Program-made: the position numbers and the translations under genes
In this document: positions 24,493-32,545 of the stretch, piece after piece
How positions within the stretch are numbered: the first letter of the stretch is position 1
Layout of the letters: each line of letters begins with the position of its first letter
Assembly (NCBI RefSeq): GCF_009915765.1
Contig: NZ_JAABLQ010000002.1
Span: 1 to 64,000, forward strand
Length of the DNA stretch: 64,000 nucleotides
From: Pannonibacter sp. XCT-53
GTDB lineage: Bacteria > Pseudomonadota > Alphaproteobacteria > Rhizobiales > Stappiaceae
Direction: 5' to 3'
The notes under the pieces: generated by a model
The model's database searches: none
What the model saw: the letters and a program-made list of their open reading frames with translations, nothing else
What the model was told of the DNA's origin: nothing

Positions 24493-25647
24493 ATGAAGGT
24501 CGCTGTGATCGGGTTGGGGGCGCGCCTGGCGAAGCTGATGGCTGACTTCGTGTCGGTCGCGCCGGGGTTCGAGGTGGTTGCCTATGTGGATCCGAGCGCG
24601 GATCGCGTCGGAGTGCTCACGGCGCTGGGCATGTCGCCGAAGGCCTATGCCGATGCGCCGAGCCTCTATGCGGCCGAAGAGCTCGACATGATCATGATCG
24701 GCTCGCCCAATCATCTCCACCTCGGCCATATCCGCGAAGCGCTTGAGACTGACGTCCAGCACATCTTTGTCGAGAAGCCGGTGGTGATCAGCAAGGCCGA
24801 AACGCTCGAGATCGCCCGGCTGATGGCGAAGCACGACGGGGCCCGCCGGCTCATGGTCGGGCTCGTGCTGCGCTATGCCCCGCTCTACCGGGCGCTGCGC
24901 GAGGCGCAGGCCGCCGGGCAGATCGGCGAGATCATGTCGATCGAGGCGTCGGAGCACATCGCCCCCTATCACGGGTCGTTCTTCATGCGCGACTGGCGGC
25001 GCAATTCGGAACTGTCCGGCGGCTTCATGCTGGAGAAGTGCTGCCATGACCTCGACCTCTACCAGGGCGTGGTCGGCGCGCGGCCGATGCAGGTTGCAAG
25101 CTTCGGTGGGCGCAAGAAGTTCCTGCCGGCCCACCGTCCCGCGACCGACCCGTCCTATCTCAAGGTGATGTCCCCGCGCTGGAACGGCACCACCGATGCC
25201 TTTTCCGGCGAGGGGGACCTCATCGACTACCAGACCGCCATCGTCTCCTACGCCAATGGCGCGACCATGGCCTTCCACACCAACCTGAATGTCCCGGACG
25301 AGTTCCGCCGTTTCTGCGTCGTCGGGCGCGATGGCATGGCGGAAGGGGATTTCATCCGCAACACCTTCCGCGTGACAGCATCCGAAACCGGCGACCGGCT
25401 GACCGAGCTCGTCGAACTCGGCAGCGGCGGCAATGCGCATCACTATGGCGCCGATGTCGCCATGGCGCGCGACATCCTCGCCTATGTGCGCGGGGAAGAG
25501 ACCGGCCTGCCTGTGTCCGTCATTGACGCGCTGGAGGCCGGTGTCACCGCGCTCACCATGGATGAGGCCCGGCGCGAGGGGCGCGTCGTCGACCTTACCG
25601 GCTTCTGGCAGGACTTTGACGCCGCGCTGGCAGGGAAGGCCGCATGA
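24493..25647 (+). CDS. Gfo/Idh/MocA family oxidoreductase
   Basis: A 384-residue protein with an N-terminal Rossmann fold (MKVAVIGLGARLAKLM), the family EKP motif (FVEKPVVISKAE, near residue 95) and a C-terminal domain with LEKCCHDLDLYQGVVGARP, where His of CCHDLD is the usual catalytic position. It starts the right-hand operon, and its stop overlaps the first permease start (ATGA). In the amino sugar context it may oxidise or epimerise the sugar, or open a glycosidic bond by the NAD-dependent redox mechanism used by GH109 enzymes of this fold; sequence does not decide. Confidence 0.88.
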   Translation: MKVAVIGLGARLAKLMADFVSVAPGFEVVAYVDPSADRVGVLTALGMSPKAYADAPSLYAAEELDMIMIGSPNHLHLGHIREALETDVQHIFVEKPVVISKAETLEIARLMAKHDGARRLMVGLVLRYAPLYRALREAQAAGQIGEIMSIEASEHIAPYHGSFFMRDWRRNSELSGGFMLEKCCHDLDLYQGVVGARPMQVASFGGRKKFLPAHRPATDPSYLKVMSPRWNGTTDAFSGEGDLIDYQTAIVSYANGATMAFHTNLNVPDEFRRFCVVGRDGMAEGDFIRNTFRVTASETGDRLTELVELGSGGNAHHYGADVAMARDILAYVRGEETGLPVSVIDALEAGVTALTMDEARREGRVVDLTGFWQDFDAALAGKAA

Positions 25648-26528
25648 CCCGCCGGCGCGACGCCTTCCCCTATCTCCTGCTGCTGCCGGCGCTGGCGCTG
25701 ACCGTCGCCATCGTCGCCTGGCCGCTGGCGGAGACGTTCCGGCTGTCCTTCACCGATGCCTCGATGAAGCCGGTCACCACCTATGTGGGCCTTGCCAACT
25801 ACACCAAGATCTTCCGCAGCGGCTTTGAGGACATCATCGGCCGCACCCTCCTGTGGGCGAGCCTGTCGGTGGCGCTGAAGATCCTGCTCGGCCTCCTCGT
25901 GGCCGTGCTGCTGAACGCCGCCGTTCCCGGCCGTGCCCTGTTCCGCATCCTGGTGATGCCGCCGTGGATCGTGCCGATCGCCATCGGCGTGTTCATGTGG
26001 AGCTGGATGTACAACGGCCAGTTCGGGATGATCTCGGGCGTGCTGCAGCGTGTCGGGCTGATCAGCGAGCCCTTCGAGTTCATGGCCTATGGCACCAGCG
26101 CCTTCATCGCCACCATCGTCACGGATGTCTGGATCGGCGTGCCGCTTGTCTCGCTCTATTTCCTGGCTGCCATGCAGGGCATTTCCAAGGAGCTCTACGA
26201 GGCCGCCTGGGTGGATGGCGCGGGCCGCTTCTACCGCTTCCGCAGGGTGACGCTGCCGCTGCTCCTGCCGTCGATCGCCACCATGGCGCTGCTGTCGGCG
26301 ATCTGGACCTTCAACAGCTTCGACATCATCTGGATCCTCACCGAAGGCGGCCCGCGCGGGGCCACCACGACGATGATCATCGACACCTACAAGACCGCGA
26401 TCAGCCGCTTCCGCTACGGCGAGGGCGCGGCGCGGGCGGTGCTGATCCTCCTGTTCCTGTCGGCCTTCACCTCCGTCTACGTCTACCTGCTGCTGCGCCT
26501 GACGCGGAAGGGAGGCACCCATGATTGA
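25644..26528 (+). CDS. CUT1-type ABC transporter permease (MalF/UgpA-like)
   Basis: A 294-residue permease with N-terminal helix YLLLLPALALTVAIVAWPLAE, six hydrophobic segments and an EAA loop (KELYEAAWVDGAGRFYRFRRV) for contact with the ATPase. It is coupled to the Gfo/Idh gene by ATGA and overlaps the next permease by eight bases. Together with the following three genes it makes a complete importer, most likely for the amino sugar handled by the divergent operon. Confidence 0.93.
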   Translation: MTRRRDAFPYLLLLPALALTVAIVAWPLAETFRLSFTDASMKPVTTYVGLANYTKIFRSGFEDIIGRTLLWASLSVALKILLGLLVAVLLNAAVPGRALFRILVMPPWIVPIAIGVFMWSWMYNGQFGMISGVLQRVGLISEPFEFMAYGTSAFIATIVTDVWIGVPLVSLYFLAAMQGISKELYEAAWVDGAGRFYRFRRVTLPLLLPSIATMALLSAIWTFNSFDIIWILTEGGPRGATTTMIIDTYKTAISRFRYGEGAARAVLILLFLSAFTSVYVYLLLRLTRKGGTHD

Positions 26529-27363
26529 CCGTTACCGCTGGTACGAGCTGGTCCTCATCTACGCCGGCATTCTCTTGGTCCTGGCCTTCCTGCTGGCGCC
26601 GTTCCTGGAAGCCTTCATGGTCAGCCTCAGGCCGCTGGAGATGATCTTCCGCATTCCCTATCGCTTCTTCACCGACGACATGAGCTTCTCGGCCTATGTC
26701 TCCATGTGGAGCAGCGTGCCGGACCTGCCGCTCTACATCTTCAACAGCTTCTTCATCGCCGTGTCGGTGACGGTGCTGGCGCTCGCCTGCATCATTCCGG
26801 CCGCCTATGCGGTGTCGCGCTTCACCTTCTTCGGCCGCGACGCCATCCTGGCTGCGTTCCTTGGCATCAACATGATCGGCGCCGCCGTGCTGATCATTCC
26901 GCTCTACAAGCTGATGCTCGCTGCCGGGCTGCTCAACACCTATCTGGCGATGATCATTCCGGGCGCGGCCTTCTCCGTGCCCACCGGCATCTTCCTCATG
27001 CGCAGCTATTTCCTGCGCATCCCGCGCGAGCTGGAGGAAGCGGCCTATGTCGATGGCGCCGGGCGTCTCTACACCCTGTGGCGCGTGATCCTGCCTGTGT
27101 CCCTGCCGGGCATCATGGTCGTCGCCATCACCACCTTCATCGCCGCCTATGCGCAGCAGTTCCTGTTCGCCCTGACCTTCAACGCGGTCGACGAATACAA
27201 CCCGCTGCCCATGGGGCTCTACCAGTTCTTCGGCCGCGAACGCGTGCTGTGGAATGAACTGATGGCGGCGAGCCTGACCGGCATCCTGCCGGTGCTCCTC
27301 GTCTATCTGTTCCTGCAAAGACACATCGTGGCCGGGCTGACCTCCGGCGCGGTGAAGGAATGA
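26521..27363 (+). CDS. CUT1-type ABC transporter permease (MalG/UgpE-like)
   Basis: A 280-residue permease with the MalG-type EAA loop (IPRELEEAAYVDGAGRLYTLW followed by VSLPG) and the typical C-terminus HIVAGLTSGAVKE. It starts eight bases inside the preceding permease gene and is followed after 22 bases by the binding-protein gene, whose ribosome binding site (GGGAGGA) lies in that gap. Confidence 0.93.
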   Translation: MIDRYRWYELVLIYAGILLVLAFLLAPFLEAFMVSLRPLEMIFRIPYRFFTDDMSFSAYVSMWSSVPDLPLYIFNSFFIAVSVTVLALACIIPAAYAVSRFTFFGRDAILAAFLGINMIGAAVLIIPLYKLMLAAGLLNTYLAMIIPGAAFSVPTGIFLMRSYFLRIPRELEEAAYVDGAGRLYTLWRVILPVSLPGIMVVAITTFIAAYAQQFLFALTFNAVDEYNPLPMGLYQFFGRERVLWNELMAASLTGILPVLLVYLFLQRHIVAGLTSGAVKE

Positions 27364-27385
27364 CGGTCACATTCGGGAGGATGAT

Positions 27386-28594
27386 ATGAAACTCAAGACG
27401 CTTCTGCTCGCCGGCGTGCTCTCCGGCATCGCCTTCGCCGCTCAGGCCCAGACCACGCTCACCTTCATCAACTGCGGCGGCAAGGATGATCCGACCGCCC
27501 CGGTCCAGGCCAGGCACATTGCCGAATGGGAAAAGGCCAACCCGAACTTCAAGGTCGCCGAGGAATACCTGCCCTGGGGCCAGTGCCAGGAGCGCGCCAC
27601 CACGCTCGCCGGTGCCGGCAATGCCCCCGCTCTGGCCTACATGGGCTCGCGCACCGTGCGCATGCTGGGCGCGGCCGACATGATCATCCCGGTCAGCCTC
27701 TCGGCCGAGGAGAAGGCCTCCTATGAGCCGTCGGTTCTGGCCACCGTCACCTTCGACGGCAAGGAATGGGGCCTGCCGCGCGCCTTCTCCACCAAGGCGC
27801 TCTACTGGAACAAGGATCTCTTCGCCAAGGCCGGACTGCCGACCGACAAGGGCCCGCAGACCTTCGAGGAAGTCCTCGCCGCGGCCAAGGCGATCAAGGA
27901 AAAGACCGGCGCCGCAGGCTTCGGCATCCCGGCTGCCTCGTTCGACAACACGATGCACGAGTTCCTGAACTGGCTCTATTCCAACGGCGGCAGCGTCGTG
28001 GATGCCGAGGGCAAGGTCACCTTCGACAGCAAGGAAAGCGTGGAGGCGCTCGAGTTCTACGGCGAGCTGGCCAAGTACGCCCAGCCGGGGCCGGTTGCCT
28101 ATGACCGCGCCAAGCTGGAGCCGCTGTTCGCCGAAGGCGCGATCGCCATGTACACCAATGGCGGCTGGGGCCGGAAGAAGGCCGGCAACGTCAATTACGG
28201 TCTGGAAATGATCCCGGCCGGCCCGAGCGGCAAGAAGTCGACGCTGCTCATCACCGACAGCATCGTGGTGTTCAAGGGCACCGGCGTCGAGGACGCAGCC
28301 CTCAGCCTTGCCAAGTACCTGACGACGCCCGAGCGCCAGTTCGAGATCGACGTGGCCGGTGGCTGGACCCCGATCCGCAATGTCGCCGGCGTGAAGGACA
28401 TCGTCGCCAAGGATCCGTCGTGGAGCGTGTTCATCGACGCCATCCCGACCGGGGGCCCGGAGCCGCTGATGGTCGACTACATCGCCATGCAGGACGCCAT
28501 GAACGAAGCGATCCAGTCGGTCGTCACGGGGGATGTTGCCGCCAAGGATGCGGTCAAGAAGGCCGCCGAGGCGCTCGCCGACCTCAACAACTGA
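27386..28594 (+). CDS. CUT1-type extracellular solute-binding protein (probable amino sugar binding)
   Basis: A 402-residue periplasmic protein with a Sec signal MKLKTLLLAGVLSGIAFAAQA. The mature part has family blocks: EWEKANPNFKVAEEYLPWGQ, NAPALAYMGSRTVRMLG, ALYWNKDLFAKAGLP, GAIAMYTNGGWGRK and GGWTPIRNV. GGGAGGA stands before the ATG. It is fourth in the operon and is followed by a strong hairpin (28609-28635) before the ATPase gene. Ligand assignment to GalNAc or a related sugar rests on the neighbouring enzymes only. Confidence 0.92.
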   Translation: MKLKTLLLAGVLSGIAFAAQAQTTLTFINCGGKDDPTAPVQARHIAEWEKANPNFKVAEEYLPWGQCQERATTLAGAGNAPALAYMGSRTVRMLGAADMIIPVSLSAEEKASYEPSVLATVTFDGKEWGLPRAFSTKALYWNKDLFAKAGLPTDKGPQTFEEVLAAAKAIKEKTGAAGFGIPAASFDNTMHEFLNWLYSNGGSVVDAEGKVTFDSKESVEALEFYGELAKYAQPGPVAYDRAKLEPLFAEGAIAMYTNGGWGRKKAGNVNYGLEMIPAGPSGKKSTLLITDSIVVFKGTGVEDAALSLAKYLTTPERQFEIDVAGGWTPIRNVAGVKDIVAKDPSWSVFIDAIPTGGPEPLMVDYIAMQDAMNEAIQSVVTGDVAAKDAVKKAAEALADLNN

Positions 28595-28608
28595 TCCGCA
28601 ACCAGACC

Positions 28609-28635
28609 GGGACGGGAGGCTCTGCCTCCTGTCCC
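28609..28635 (+). other. Intercistronic hairpin after binding-protein gene
   Basis: GGGACGGGAGGC and GCCTCCTGTCCC pair as a 12-bp stem with one G-U pair around the loop TCT, between the binding-protein stop (28594) and the Shine-Dalgarno of the ATPase gene (28641). No U-run follows. It matches the post-SBP hairpins seen at other importer loci in the window. Confidence 0.5.
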
Positions 28636-28651
28636 CTCACGGGAGGAATGC

Positions 28652-29773
28652 GTGGGACAGCTCAAACTCAATGCCCTTGTGAAGCGCTTCGGCTCGGCCG
28701 AAGTCATCAGGAGCGCCTCGCTCGATATCGCCAATGGCGAGTTCGTCGTCTTCGTCGGACCGTCCGGCTGCGGCAAGTCCACGTTGCTGCGCATGATCGC
28801 CGGCCTCGAGGACGTCAGCGGCGGGACCATCGAGATTGATGGCCGGGTGGTCAATGATCTGGCGCCGGTCGAGCGTGGCATTGCCATGGTGTTCCAGTCC
28901 TATGCGCTTTACCCGCACATGACCGTCTACGAGAACATCGCCTTCCCGCTGCGCGTCGCCAAGGCGCCGCAGGCCGAGGTTGATCGCCGGGTCCGTCAGG
29001 CGGCCGAGGTGCTGCAGCTGACCACGCGGCTTGAGCATCGTCCGGGCCAGTTGTCCGGCGGTCAGCGCCAGCGCGTCGCCATCGGCCGGGCCATTGTGCG
29101 CGAGCCGCGCCTGTTCCTGTTCGACGAACCGCTGTCCAACCTTGACGCGGCCCTGCGCGCCGAAATGCGGCTGGAACTCTCCCGCCTGCATGCCCAGCTC
29201 GGCAACACGATGATTTACGTCACCCATGATCAGGTCGAGGCCATGACCATGGCCGACCGCATCGTGGTCCTGCAGGGGGGCGTGATCGAGCAGGTCGGCA
29301 CCCCGCTCGAACTCTATCACAAGCCGGCCAACCGCTTCGTCGCCGGCTTCATCGGCAATCCGAAGATGAATTTCCTGCCGGCGACCGGCATCGGCACCTG
29401 CGAGGCGGGCGCGCGCCTGCGTCTCTTCAACGGGCTGGAGCTGGTCGTTCCGGTGGATGGCGCGGTGGCCGAGGGCGAGAGCCTGACGCTCGGCATCCGT
29501 CCGGACGACCTGCATCCCTCGGATGTCCCGGGCCTCGGCGTCGTGCCCGAGGTCGTCGAGCGCCTGGGCAATGTCTCGATCTGCTATGCGGCGGCCGACG
29601 GCGGCACGGCTGTCACCCTCGTCGCCGGCGGGCTGGCGGATCTGGCACGCGGCAAGCCGGTCAACATCGGCATCGATCCGCACCACTGCCATGTCTTCCG
29701 GGCCGACGGACAGGCGCTGCCGCGCCGGTTCGACATCACGCTGGTGCGCGACAAGCCGCATGCGCTGGCCTGA
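28652..29773 (+). CDS. CUT1-type ABC transporter ATP-binding protein (MalK/UgpC-like)
   Basis: A 373-residue ATPase with canonical motifs: Walker [11 protein letters not shown]-loop [12 protein letters not shown], signature [14 protein letters not shown], Walker [13 protein letters not shown]-loop VTHDQ, and a C-terminal TOBE domain ([11 protein letters not shown]). The start is GTG at 28652, five bases after GGGAGG; the ATG four bases upstream is out of frame. Last gene of the right-hand amino sugar operon. It is closely similar in layout to the ATPase at 12915-13997 but clearly a different gene. Confidence 0.93.
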   Translation: MGQLKLNALVKRFGSAEVIRSASLDIANGEFVVFVGPSGCGKSTLLRMIAGLEDVSGGTIEIDGRVVNDLAPVERGIAMVFQSYALYPHMTVYENIAFPLRVAKAPQAEVDRRVRQAAEVLQLTTRLEHRPGQLSGGQRQRVAIGRAIVREPRLFLFDEPLSNLDAALRAEMRLELSRLHAQLGNTMIYVTHDQVEAMTMADRIVVLQGGVIEQVGTPLELYHKPANRFVAGFIGNPKMNFLPATGIGTCEAGARLRLFNGLELVVPVDGAVAEGESLTLGIRPDDLHPSDVPGLGVVPEVVERLGNVSICYAAADGGTAVTLVAGGLADLARGKPVNIGIDPHHCHVFRADGQALPRRFDITLVRDKPHALA

Positions 29774-30091
29774 AACGGGCCTTGGCGGTCCAGGGGGCGG
29801 GGCGTGACCGGATCCGGTCCTGCGGCCTGGCCCCCCTGGTCTGGTCCTCTCTGGTCTGGCAGCGTCTCCTGCCCGGCCACAGCGCCTGATCCGTCGTGGC
29901 CCTAGTCCCATCGGGGCCCGTGGTCGGGTGTTCATGAACCGGCATGCGGCGCGGCGGACCCACACCGTCCGCGCTCGCCCCAAGGCCGGTCTCCTCCCGT
30001 GGTACCTGGCCCGGCGTCTCGCCGGGCCATTTTTTCAGGCGCCGCCTGGCGTTGGACCCATCGGCCAGCCGGGCAACCGGGGTCCGTCCGC
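29774..30091. other. Convergent intergenic region with terminator
   Basis: This 318-base spacer between the converging importer ATPase and the SH3 protein gene has no convincing ORF. Its one clear element is the rho-independent terminator at 30008-30035, far (235 bases) from the ATPase stop. The preceding stretch is GC-rich and shows nothing I recognise. Confidence 0.6.
30008..30035 (+). terminator. Rho-independent terminator of the amino sugar importer operon
   Basis: GGCCCGGCG and CGCCGGGCC form a perfect 9-bp stem around TCT, followed at once by ATTTTTT. Orientation of the U-run shows it serves rightward transcription, that is, the operon ending at 29773. It is the clearest intrinsic terminator in the window. 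Confidence 0.85.
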
Positions 30092-31456
30092 TCAGCCGCC
30101 GAAGGGCAGGGCATCGGCGATCTCGTAGCGTTCGCCGCCGATCCGGAGCAGGGTGAGGTCACCGGTCCGTTCGGCGGAAAAGCTCAGGCCCGGGTCCGTC
30201 GCAACCACCCGGCCGCCGCGGAACTCGACAGTGCGTTCCCTCCCCGTCGGCAGGGTGATCCGGATGGAGACGGTTCCGGGGTCACCGCGCAGGGCGCGGA
30301 ACGGGCAGGTCCGCATCGGCCGGCCCGGTCCGGGCGAGCAGGGCAGCAGGCCGGTGATCTCCTGTCCCGGCCGTGGCCGCTCCGGACGCACCTGCTCCGG
30401 ACGAACCGGCACCGGCGCACCGGGTCCGGCCGGGGAACCTGCCTCGACGAGGAACCGCCCGCTCACCCAGCCGATGATGCGGTCGTTCAGGCCCGTGGCG
30501 ACCTGGCACCAACGGCTGGCTCCGGCCATCCGGCAGCCGAGGTTGCGCACGACCATTCCGTTGGCGAGCTGGCCGACCACCGGGTTGCCGGTGCCGGGGG
30601 CGCTGCGCATGTTCAACGTGTCGCCGCCCGCAAGACCGGTCACCAGCCAGTGGTCCGGCCCTCCGGCCAGGCCGTCCGCGAAGTCCGGGCCAAGGTCAGG
30701 CATCGGGCCCGGAATCAGGCCAGGTACCGGACCTGGTATCGGACCGGGGCCGGGCAGTGGGGCCGGTTGCGGCGGCTGGCCCGGTGAGGTCCGCGCTTCC
30801 GCGATGAACCGCCGGTTCACCCAGCCGCTGATCCCCTCCTCGTTGCCGAGCGCGACCTTGCACCACTCCGTCTGGCCGCCGGCCTCGCAGCCGAGGTTGC
30901 GCAGCAGGGTTCCGTTCGGCAGCTCGTCGAGCACGGCAAAGCGCTGGCCCGGTCCGGCCCGCAGGTTCAGTCTGTCGCCGGCCTGAAGGCCCGTCACCAC
31001 CCACGTTCCCCGCCCGCCGATCTCCGGCGCGGGGCGCTGGGCGCCGTCGCCGCGCACCGCCACCGACAGGGAGAACCGCGTGGCTTCGTCGCGCCGGGCG
31101 GCGTTGCGCATCAGGAACACCTGGATGCGGTAGTCGCCGCTCTCGCGCAGCACGGCGGAGAAGCTGGTGCCGTCCGTCGGGCCGATGAAGATCGCGGTGT
31201 CACCGCGCGGCGGCAGGACATTGAAGTAGGTTGCCGGGTTGTCCGCGCTGAGGTCGACACTGAGCCGTTGCCCGGCGCTGGCGCCGAGCACGTAGTCGAT
31301 GCTTTCCCGTCCCCGCAGGCGTCCGGCAATCTCGGCCGAGGACTGACCGCGGGCAAACTCCACCCGCGCGCTGCGTGTCTCCTGCGCCAGGGCGGCGGGG
31401 TGGGGCGCTGCCAGCAGGCAGGCGAAACCGAGAAGAAGCAAGGCGGCACGTGTCAC
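30092..31456 (-). CDS. Secreted protein with lysozyme-inhibitor-like N-terminal domain and two bacterial SH3 domains
   Basis: A 454-residue exported protein with a signal peptide (MTRAALLLLGFACLLAAPHPAALAQ). Residues about 30-135 resemble the inhibitor of g-type lysozyme / PPC-like fold (YFNVLPPRGDTAIFIGP, GDYRIQVFLMRNAARR). Two SH3_3 repeats follow (about 150-220 and 265-340), each with the pattern LNLRAGPG or LNMRSAPG, NLGC and ISGWVNRRF or IIGWVSGRF, and each has two cysteines. A Pro/Gly-rich linker separates them and a second Pro-rich stretch leads to a small C-terminal domain. The start is GTG at 31456. Likely a cell-wall or lysozyme-interacting envelope protein; exact role unknown. Confidence 0.75.
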   Translation of the reverse strand: MTRAALLLLGFACLLAAPHPAALAQETRSARVEFARGQSSAEIAGRLRGRESIDYVLGASAGQRLSVDLSADNPATYFNVLPPRGDTAIFIGPTDGTSFSAVLRESGDYRIQVFLMRNAARRDEATRFSLSVAVRGDGAQRPAPEIGGRGTWVVTGLQAGDRLNLRAGPGQRFAVLDELPNGTLLRNLGCEAGGQTEWCKVALGNEEGISGWVNRRFIAEARTSPGQPPQPAPLPGPGPIPGPVPGLIPGPMPDLGPDFADGLAGGPDHWLVTGLAGGDTLNMRSAPGTGNPVVGQLANGMVVRNLGCRMAGASRWCQVATGLNDRIIGWVSGRFLVEAGSPAGPGAPVPVRPEQVRPERPRPGQEITGLLPCSPGPGRPMRTCPFRALRGDPGTVSIRITLPTGRERTVEFRGGRVVATDPGLSFSAERTGDLTLLRIGGERYEIADALPFGG

Positions 31457-31561
31457 GTCAGTCGCTCCGTTGCGCGGGGGCGTGGTCCGGCAAGCTTAGC
31501 GTCTCCGCCGGACCGGGGCTTGTGCGTTTCATCACGGATCGTCGTTTCGCGGCGACCGGCG

Positions 31562-32449
31562 TTACAGGCTGCTTTCCAGCTTCTGTCCGATGACCTCGCG
31601 CAGGAGCGGGTTGGGGAACCGCCGCGAGGCCGTGACTGCATAGAAGGTTTCCGTCAGTCCGGTCAGGCGCGCGGCCTCCTTCAGGACGCCCGAGGCGAGT
31701 TCGTCGCGCACCACGATCGGCGGCATCACTGCCAGGCCCGCGCCGGCCCGGGCGAGCAGGCGCATCATGGCCATGTCGTCCACCTCGGCGGCAATCTGCG
31801 GCGTCAGGCCCTTGCGCGCCATCAGCGCGTCGAAGCCGGTGCGTACGCTGCTGTCCACCGTCGGCAGGATCAGCGGTTCCCGGCCGAGCAGCGTCGCCAG
31901 GTCGTCGCCGTCGCGCAGACGGTCCGGGGTGCCGACCAGGCTCACCGGCTGTTCGGCGAGCCGGTGCGAGACGAAGGCCGTGGCCGCGTCGCTCGCGGGC
32001 GGCTGGGTCAGCAGCACCACGTCGAGCCCCAGGGTTTCGAGCTGCCGCAGCAGGTCGGACGGCGATCCCGACCGCAGGATGATCTCGACGTCGGCGCGGC
32101 CGATCAGCGGCCGCACGAAAGCCATCTGGAAGTTGCGCGACAGCGTCGCCATCGCACCGATCCGCAGCACCTGCCGCACCCGGCCCGTCTGGCGCAGCGT
32201 GCCGATCAGTTCCTCGCCGGCGGCAAAGATCGCGTCGGCATGGTCGAGCGTGATGCGCCCGGCCTCCGTCAGATGCAGCTGCCGGCCGCGCCGCTCGAAC
32301 AGCGCGTGGCCCAGCCGCTCCTCGAGCTGGCGGATCTGAACGGACAGTGCCGATTGCGACAGGTTCAGCCGTTCGGCCGTCCGGGTCAGGTTGCCGTCAT
32401 GGGCGACGGCCCAGAAATAGCGGAGGTGGTGGTAGTTCAGTTCAGGCAT
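31562..32449 (-). CDS. LysR family transcriptional regulator, divergent from dabBA
   Basis: A 295-residue LysR-type regulator with an NhaR-like N-terminus (YHHLRYFWAVAHDGNLTRTAERLNLSQSALSVQI) and a C-terminal effector domain (about 90-290). It diverges from dabB with a 96-base spacer holding two inverted repeats, so it probably regulates inorganic carbon uptake. No clear Shine-Dalgarno precedes the ATG: the LysR-type repeat begins one base upstream of it, so the mRNA leader may be very short. Confidence 0.88.
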   Translation of the reverse strand: MPELNYHHLRYFWAVAHDGNLTRTAERLNLSQSALSVQIRQLEERLGHALFERRGRQLHLTEAGRITLDHADAIFAAGEELIGTLRQTGRVRQVLRIGAMATLSRNFQMAFVRPLIGRADVEIILRSGSPSDLLRQLETLGLDVVLLTQPPASDAATAFVSHRLAEQPVSLVGTPDRLRDGDDLATLLGREPLILPTVDSSVRTGFDALMARKGLTPQIAAEVDDMAMMRLLARAGAGLAVMPPIVVRDELASGVLKEAARLTGLTETFYAVTASRRFPNPLLREVIGQKLESSL

Positions 32450-32450
32450 G

Positions 32451-32493
32451 GTTCATTTTTATCGAACGAAAAATCAAAAACAATGAATTTTTC
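32451..32493. promoter_or_regulatory. Candidate LysR operators between the LysR gene and dabB
   Basis: GTTC (32451-32454) and GAAC (32464-32467) form a TTC-N9-GAA repeat with the T-N11-A core of LysR boxes. Next to it GAAAAAT (32468-32474) and ATTTTTC (32487-32493) are perfect inverted 7-bp arms. The whole block is AT-rich, 53-95 bases upstream of dabB, and abuts the LysR start codon, fitting divergent control and autoregulation. Confidence 0.55.
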
Positions 32494-32545
32494 TGGCGAT
32501 CACAGGGTTGCTATTCCGTTGCCAGCGTCACTGCTGGAGGGTTCG

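Noticed and set aside
31268-32545. N-terminal extension of DabB
   Set aside because: The extension is antisense to the LysR gene and lacks protein-like composition. A good GGAGG and hydrophobic N-terminus define ATG 32546.
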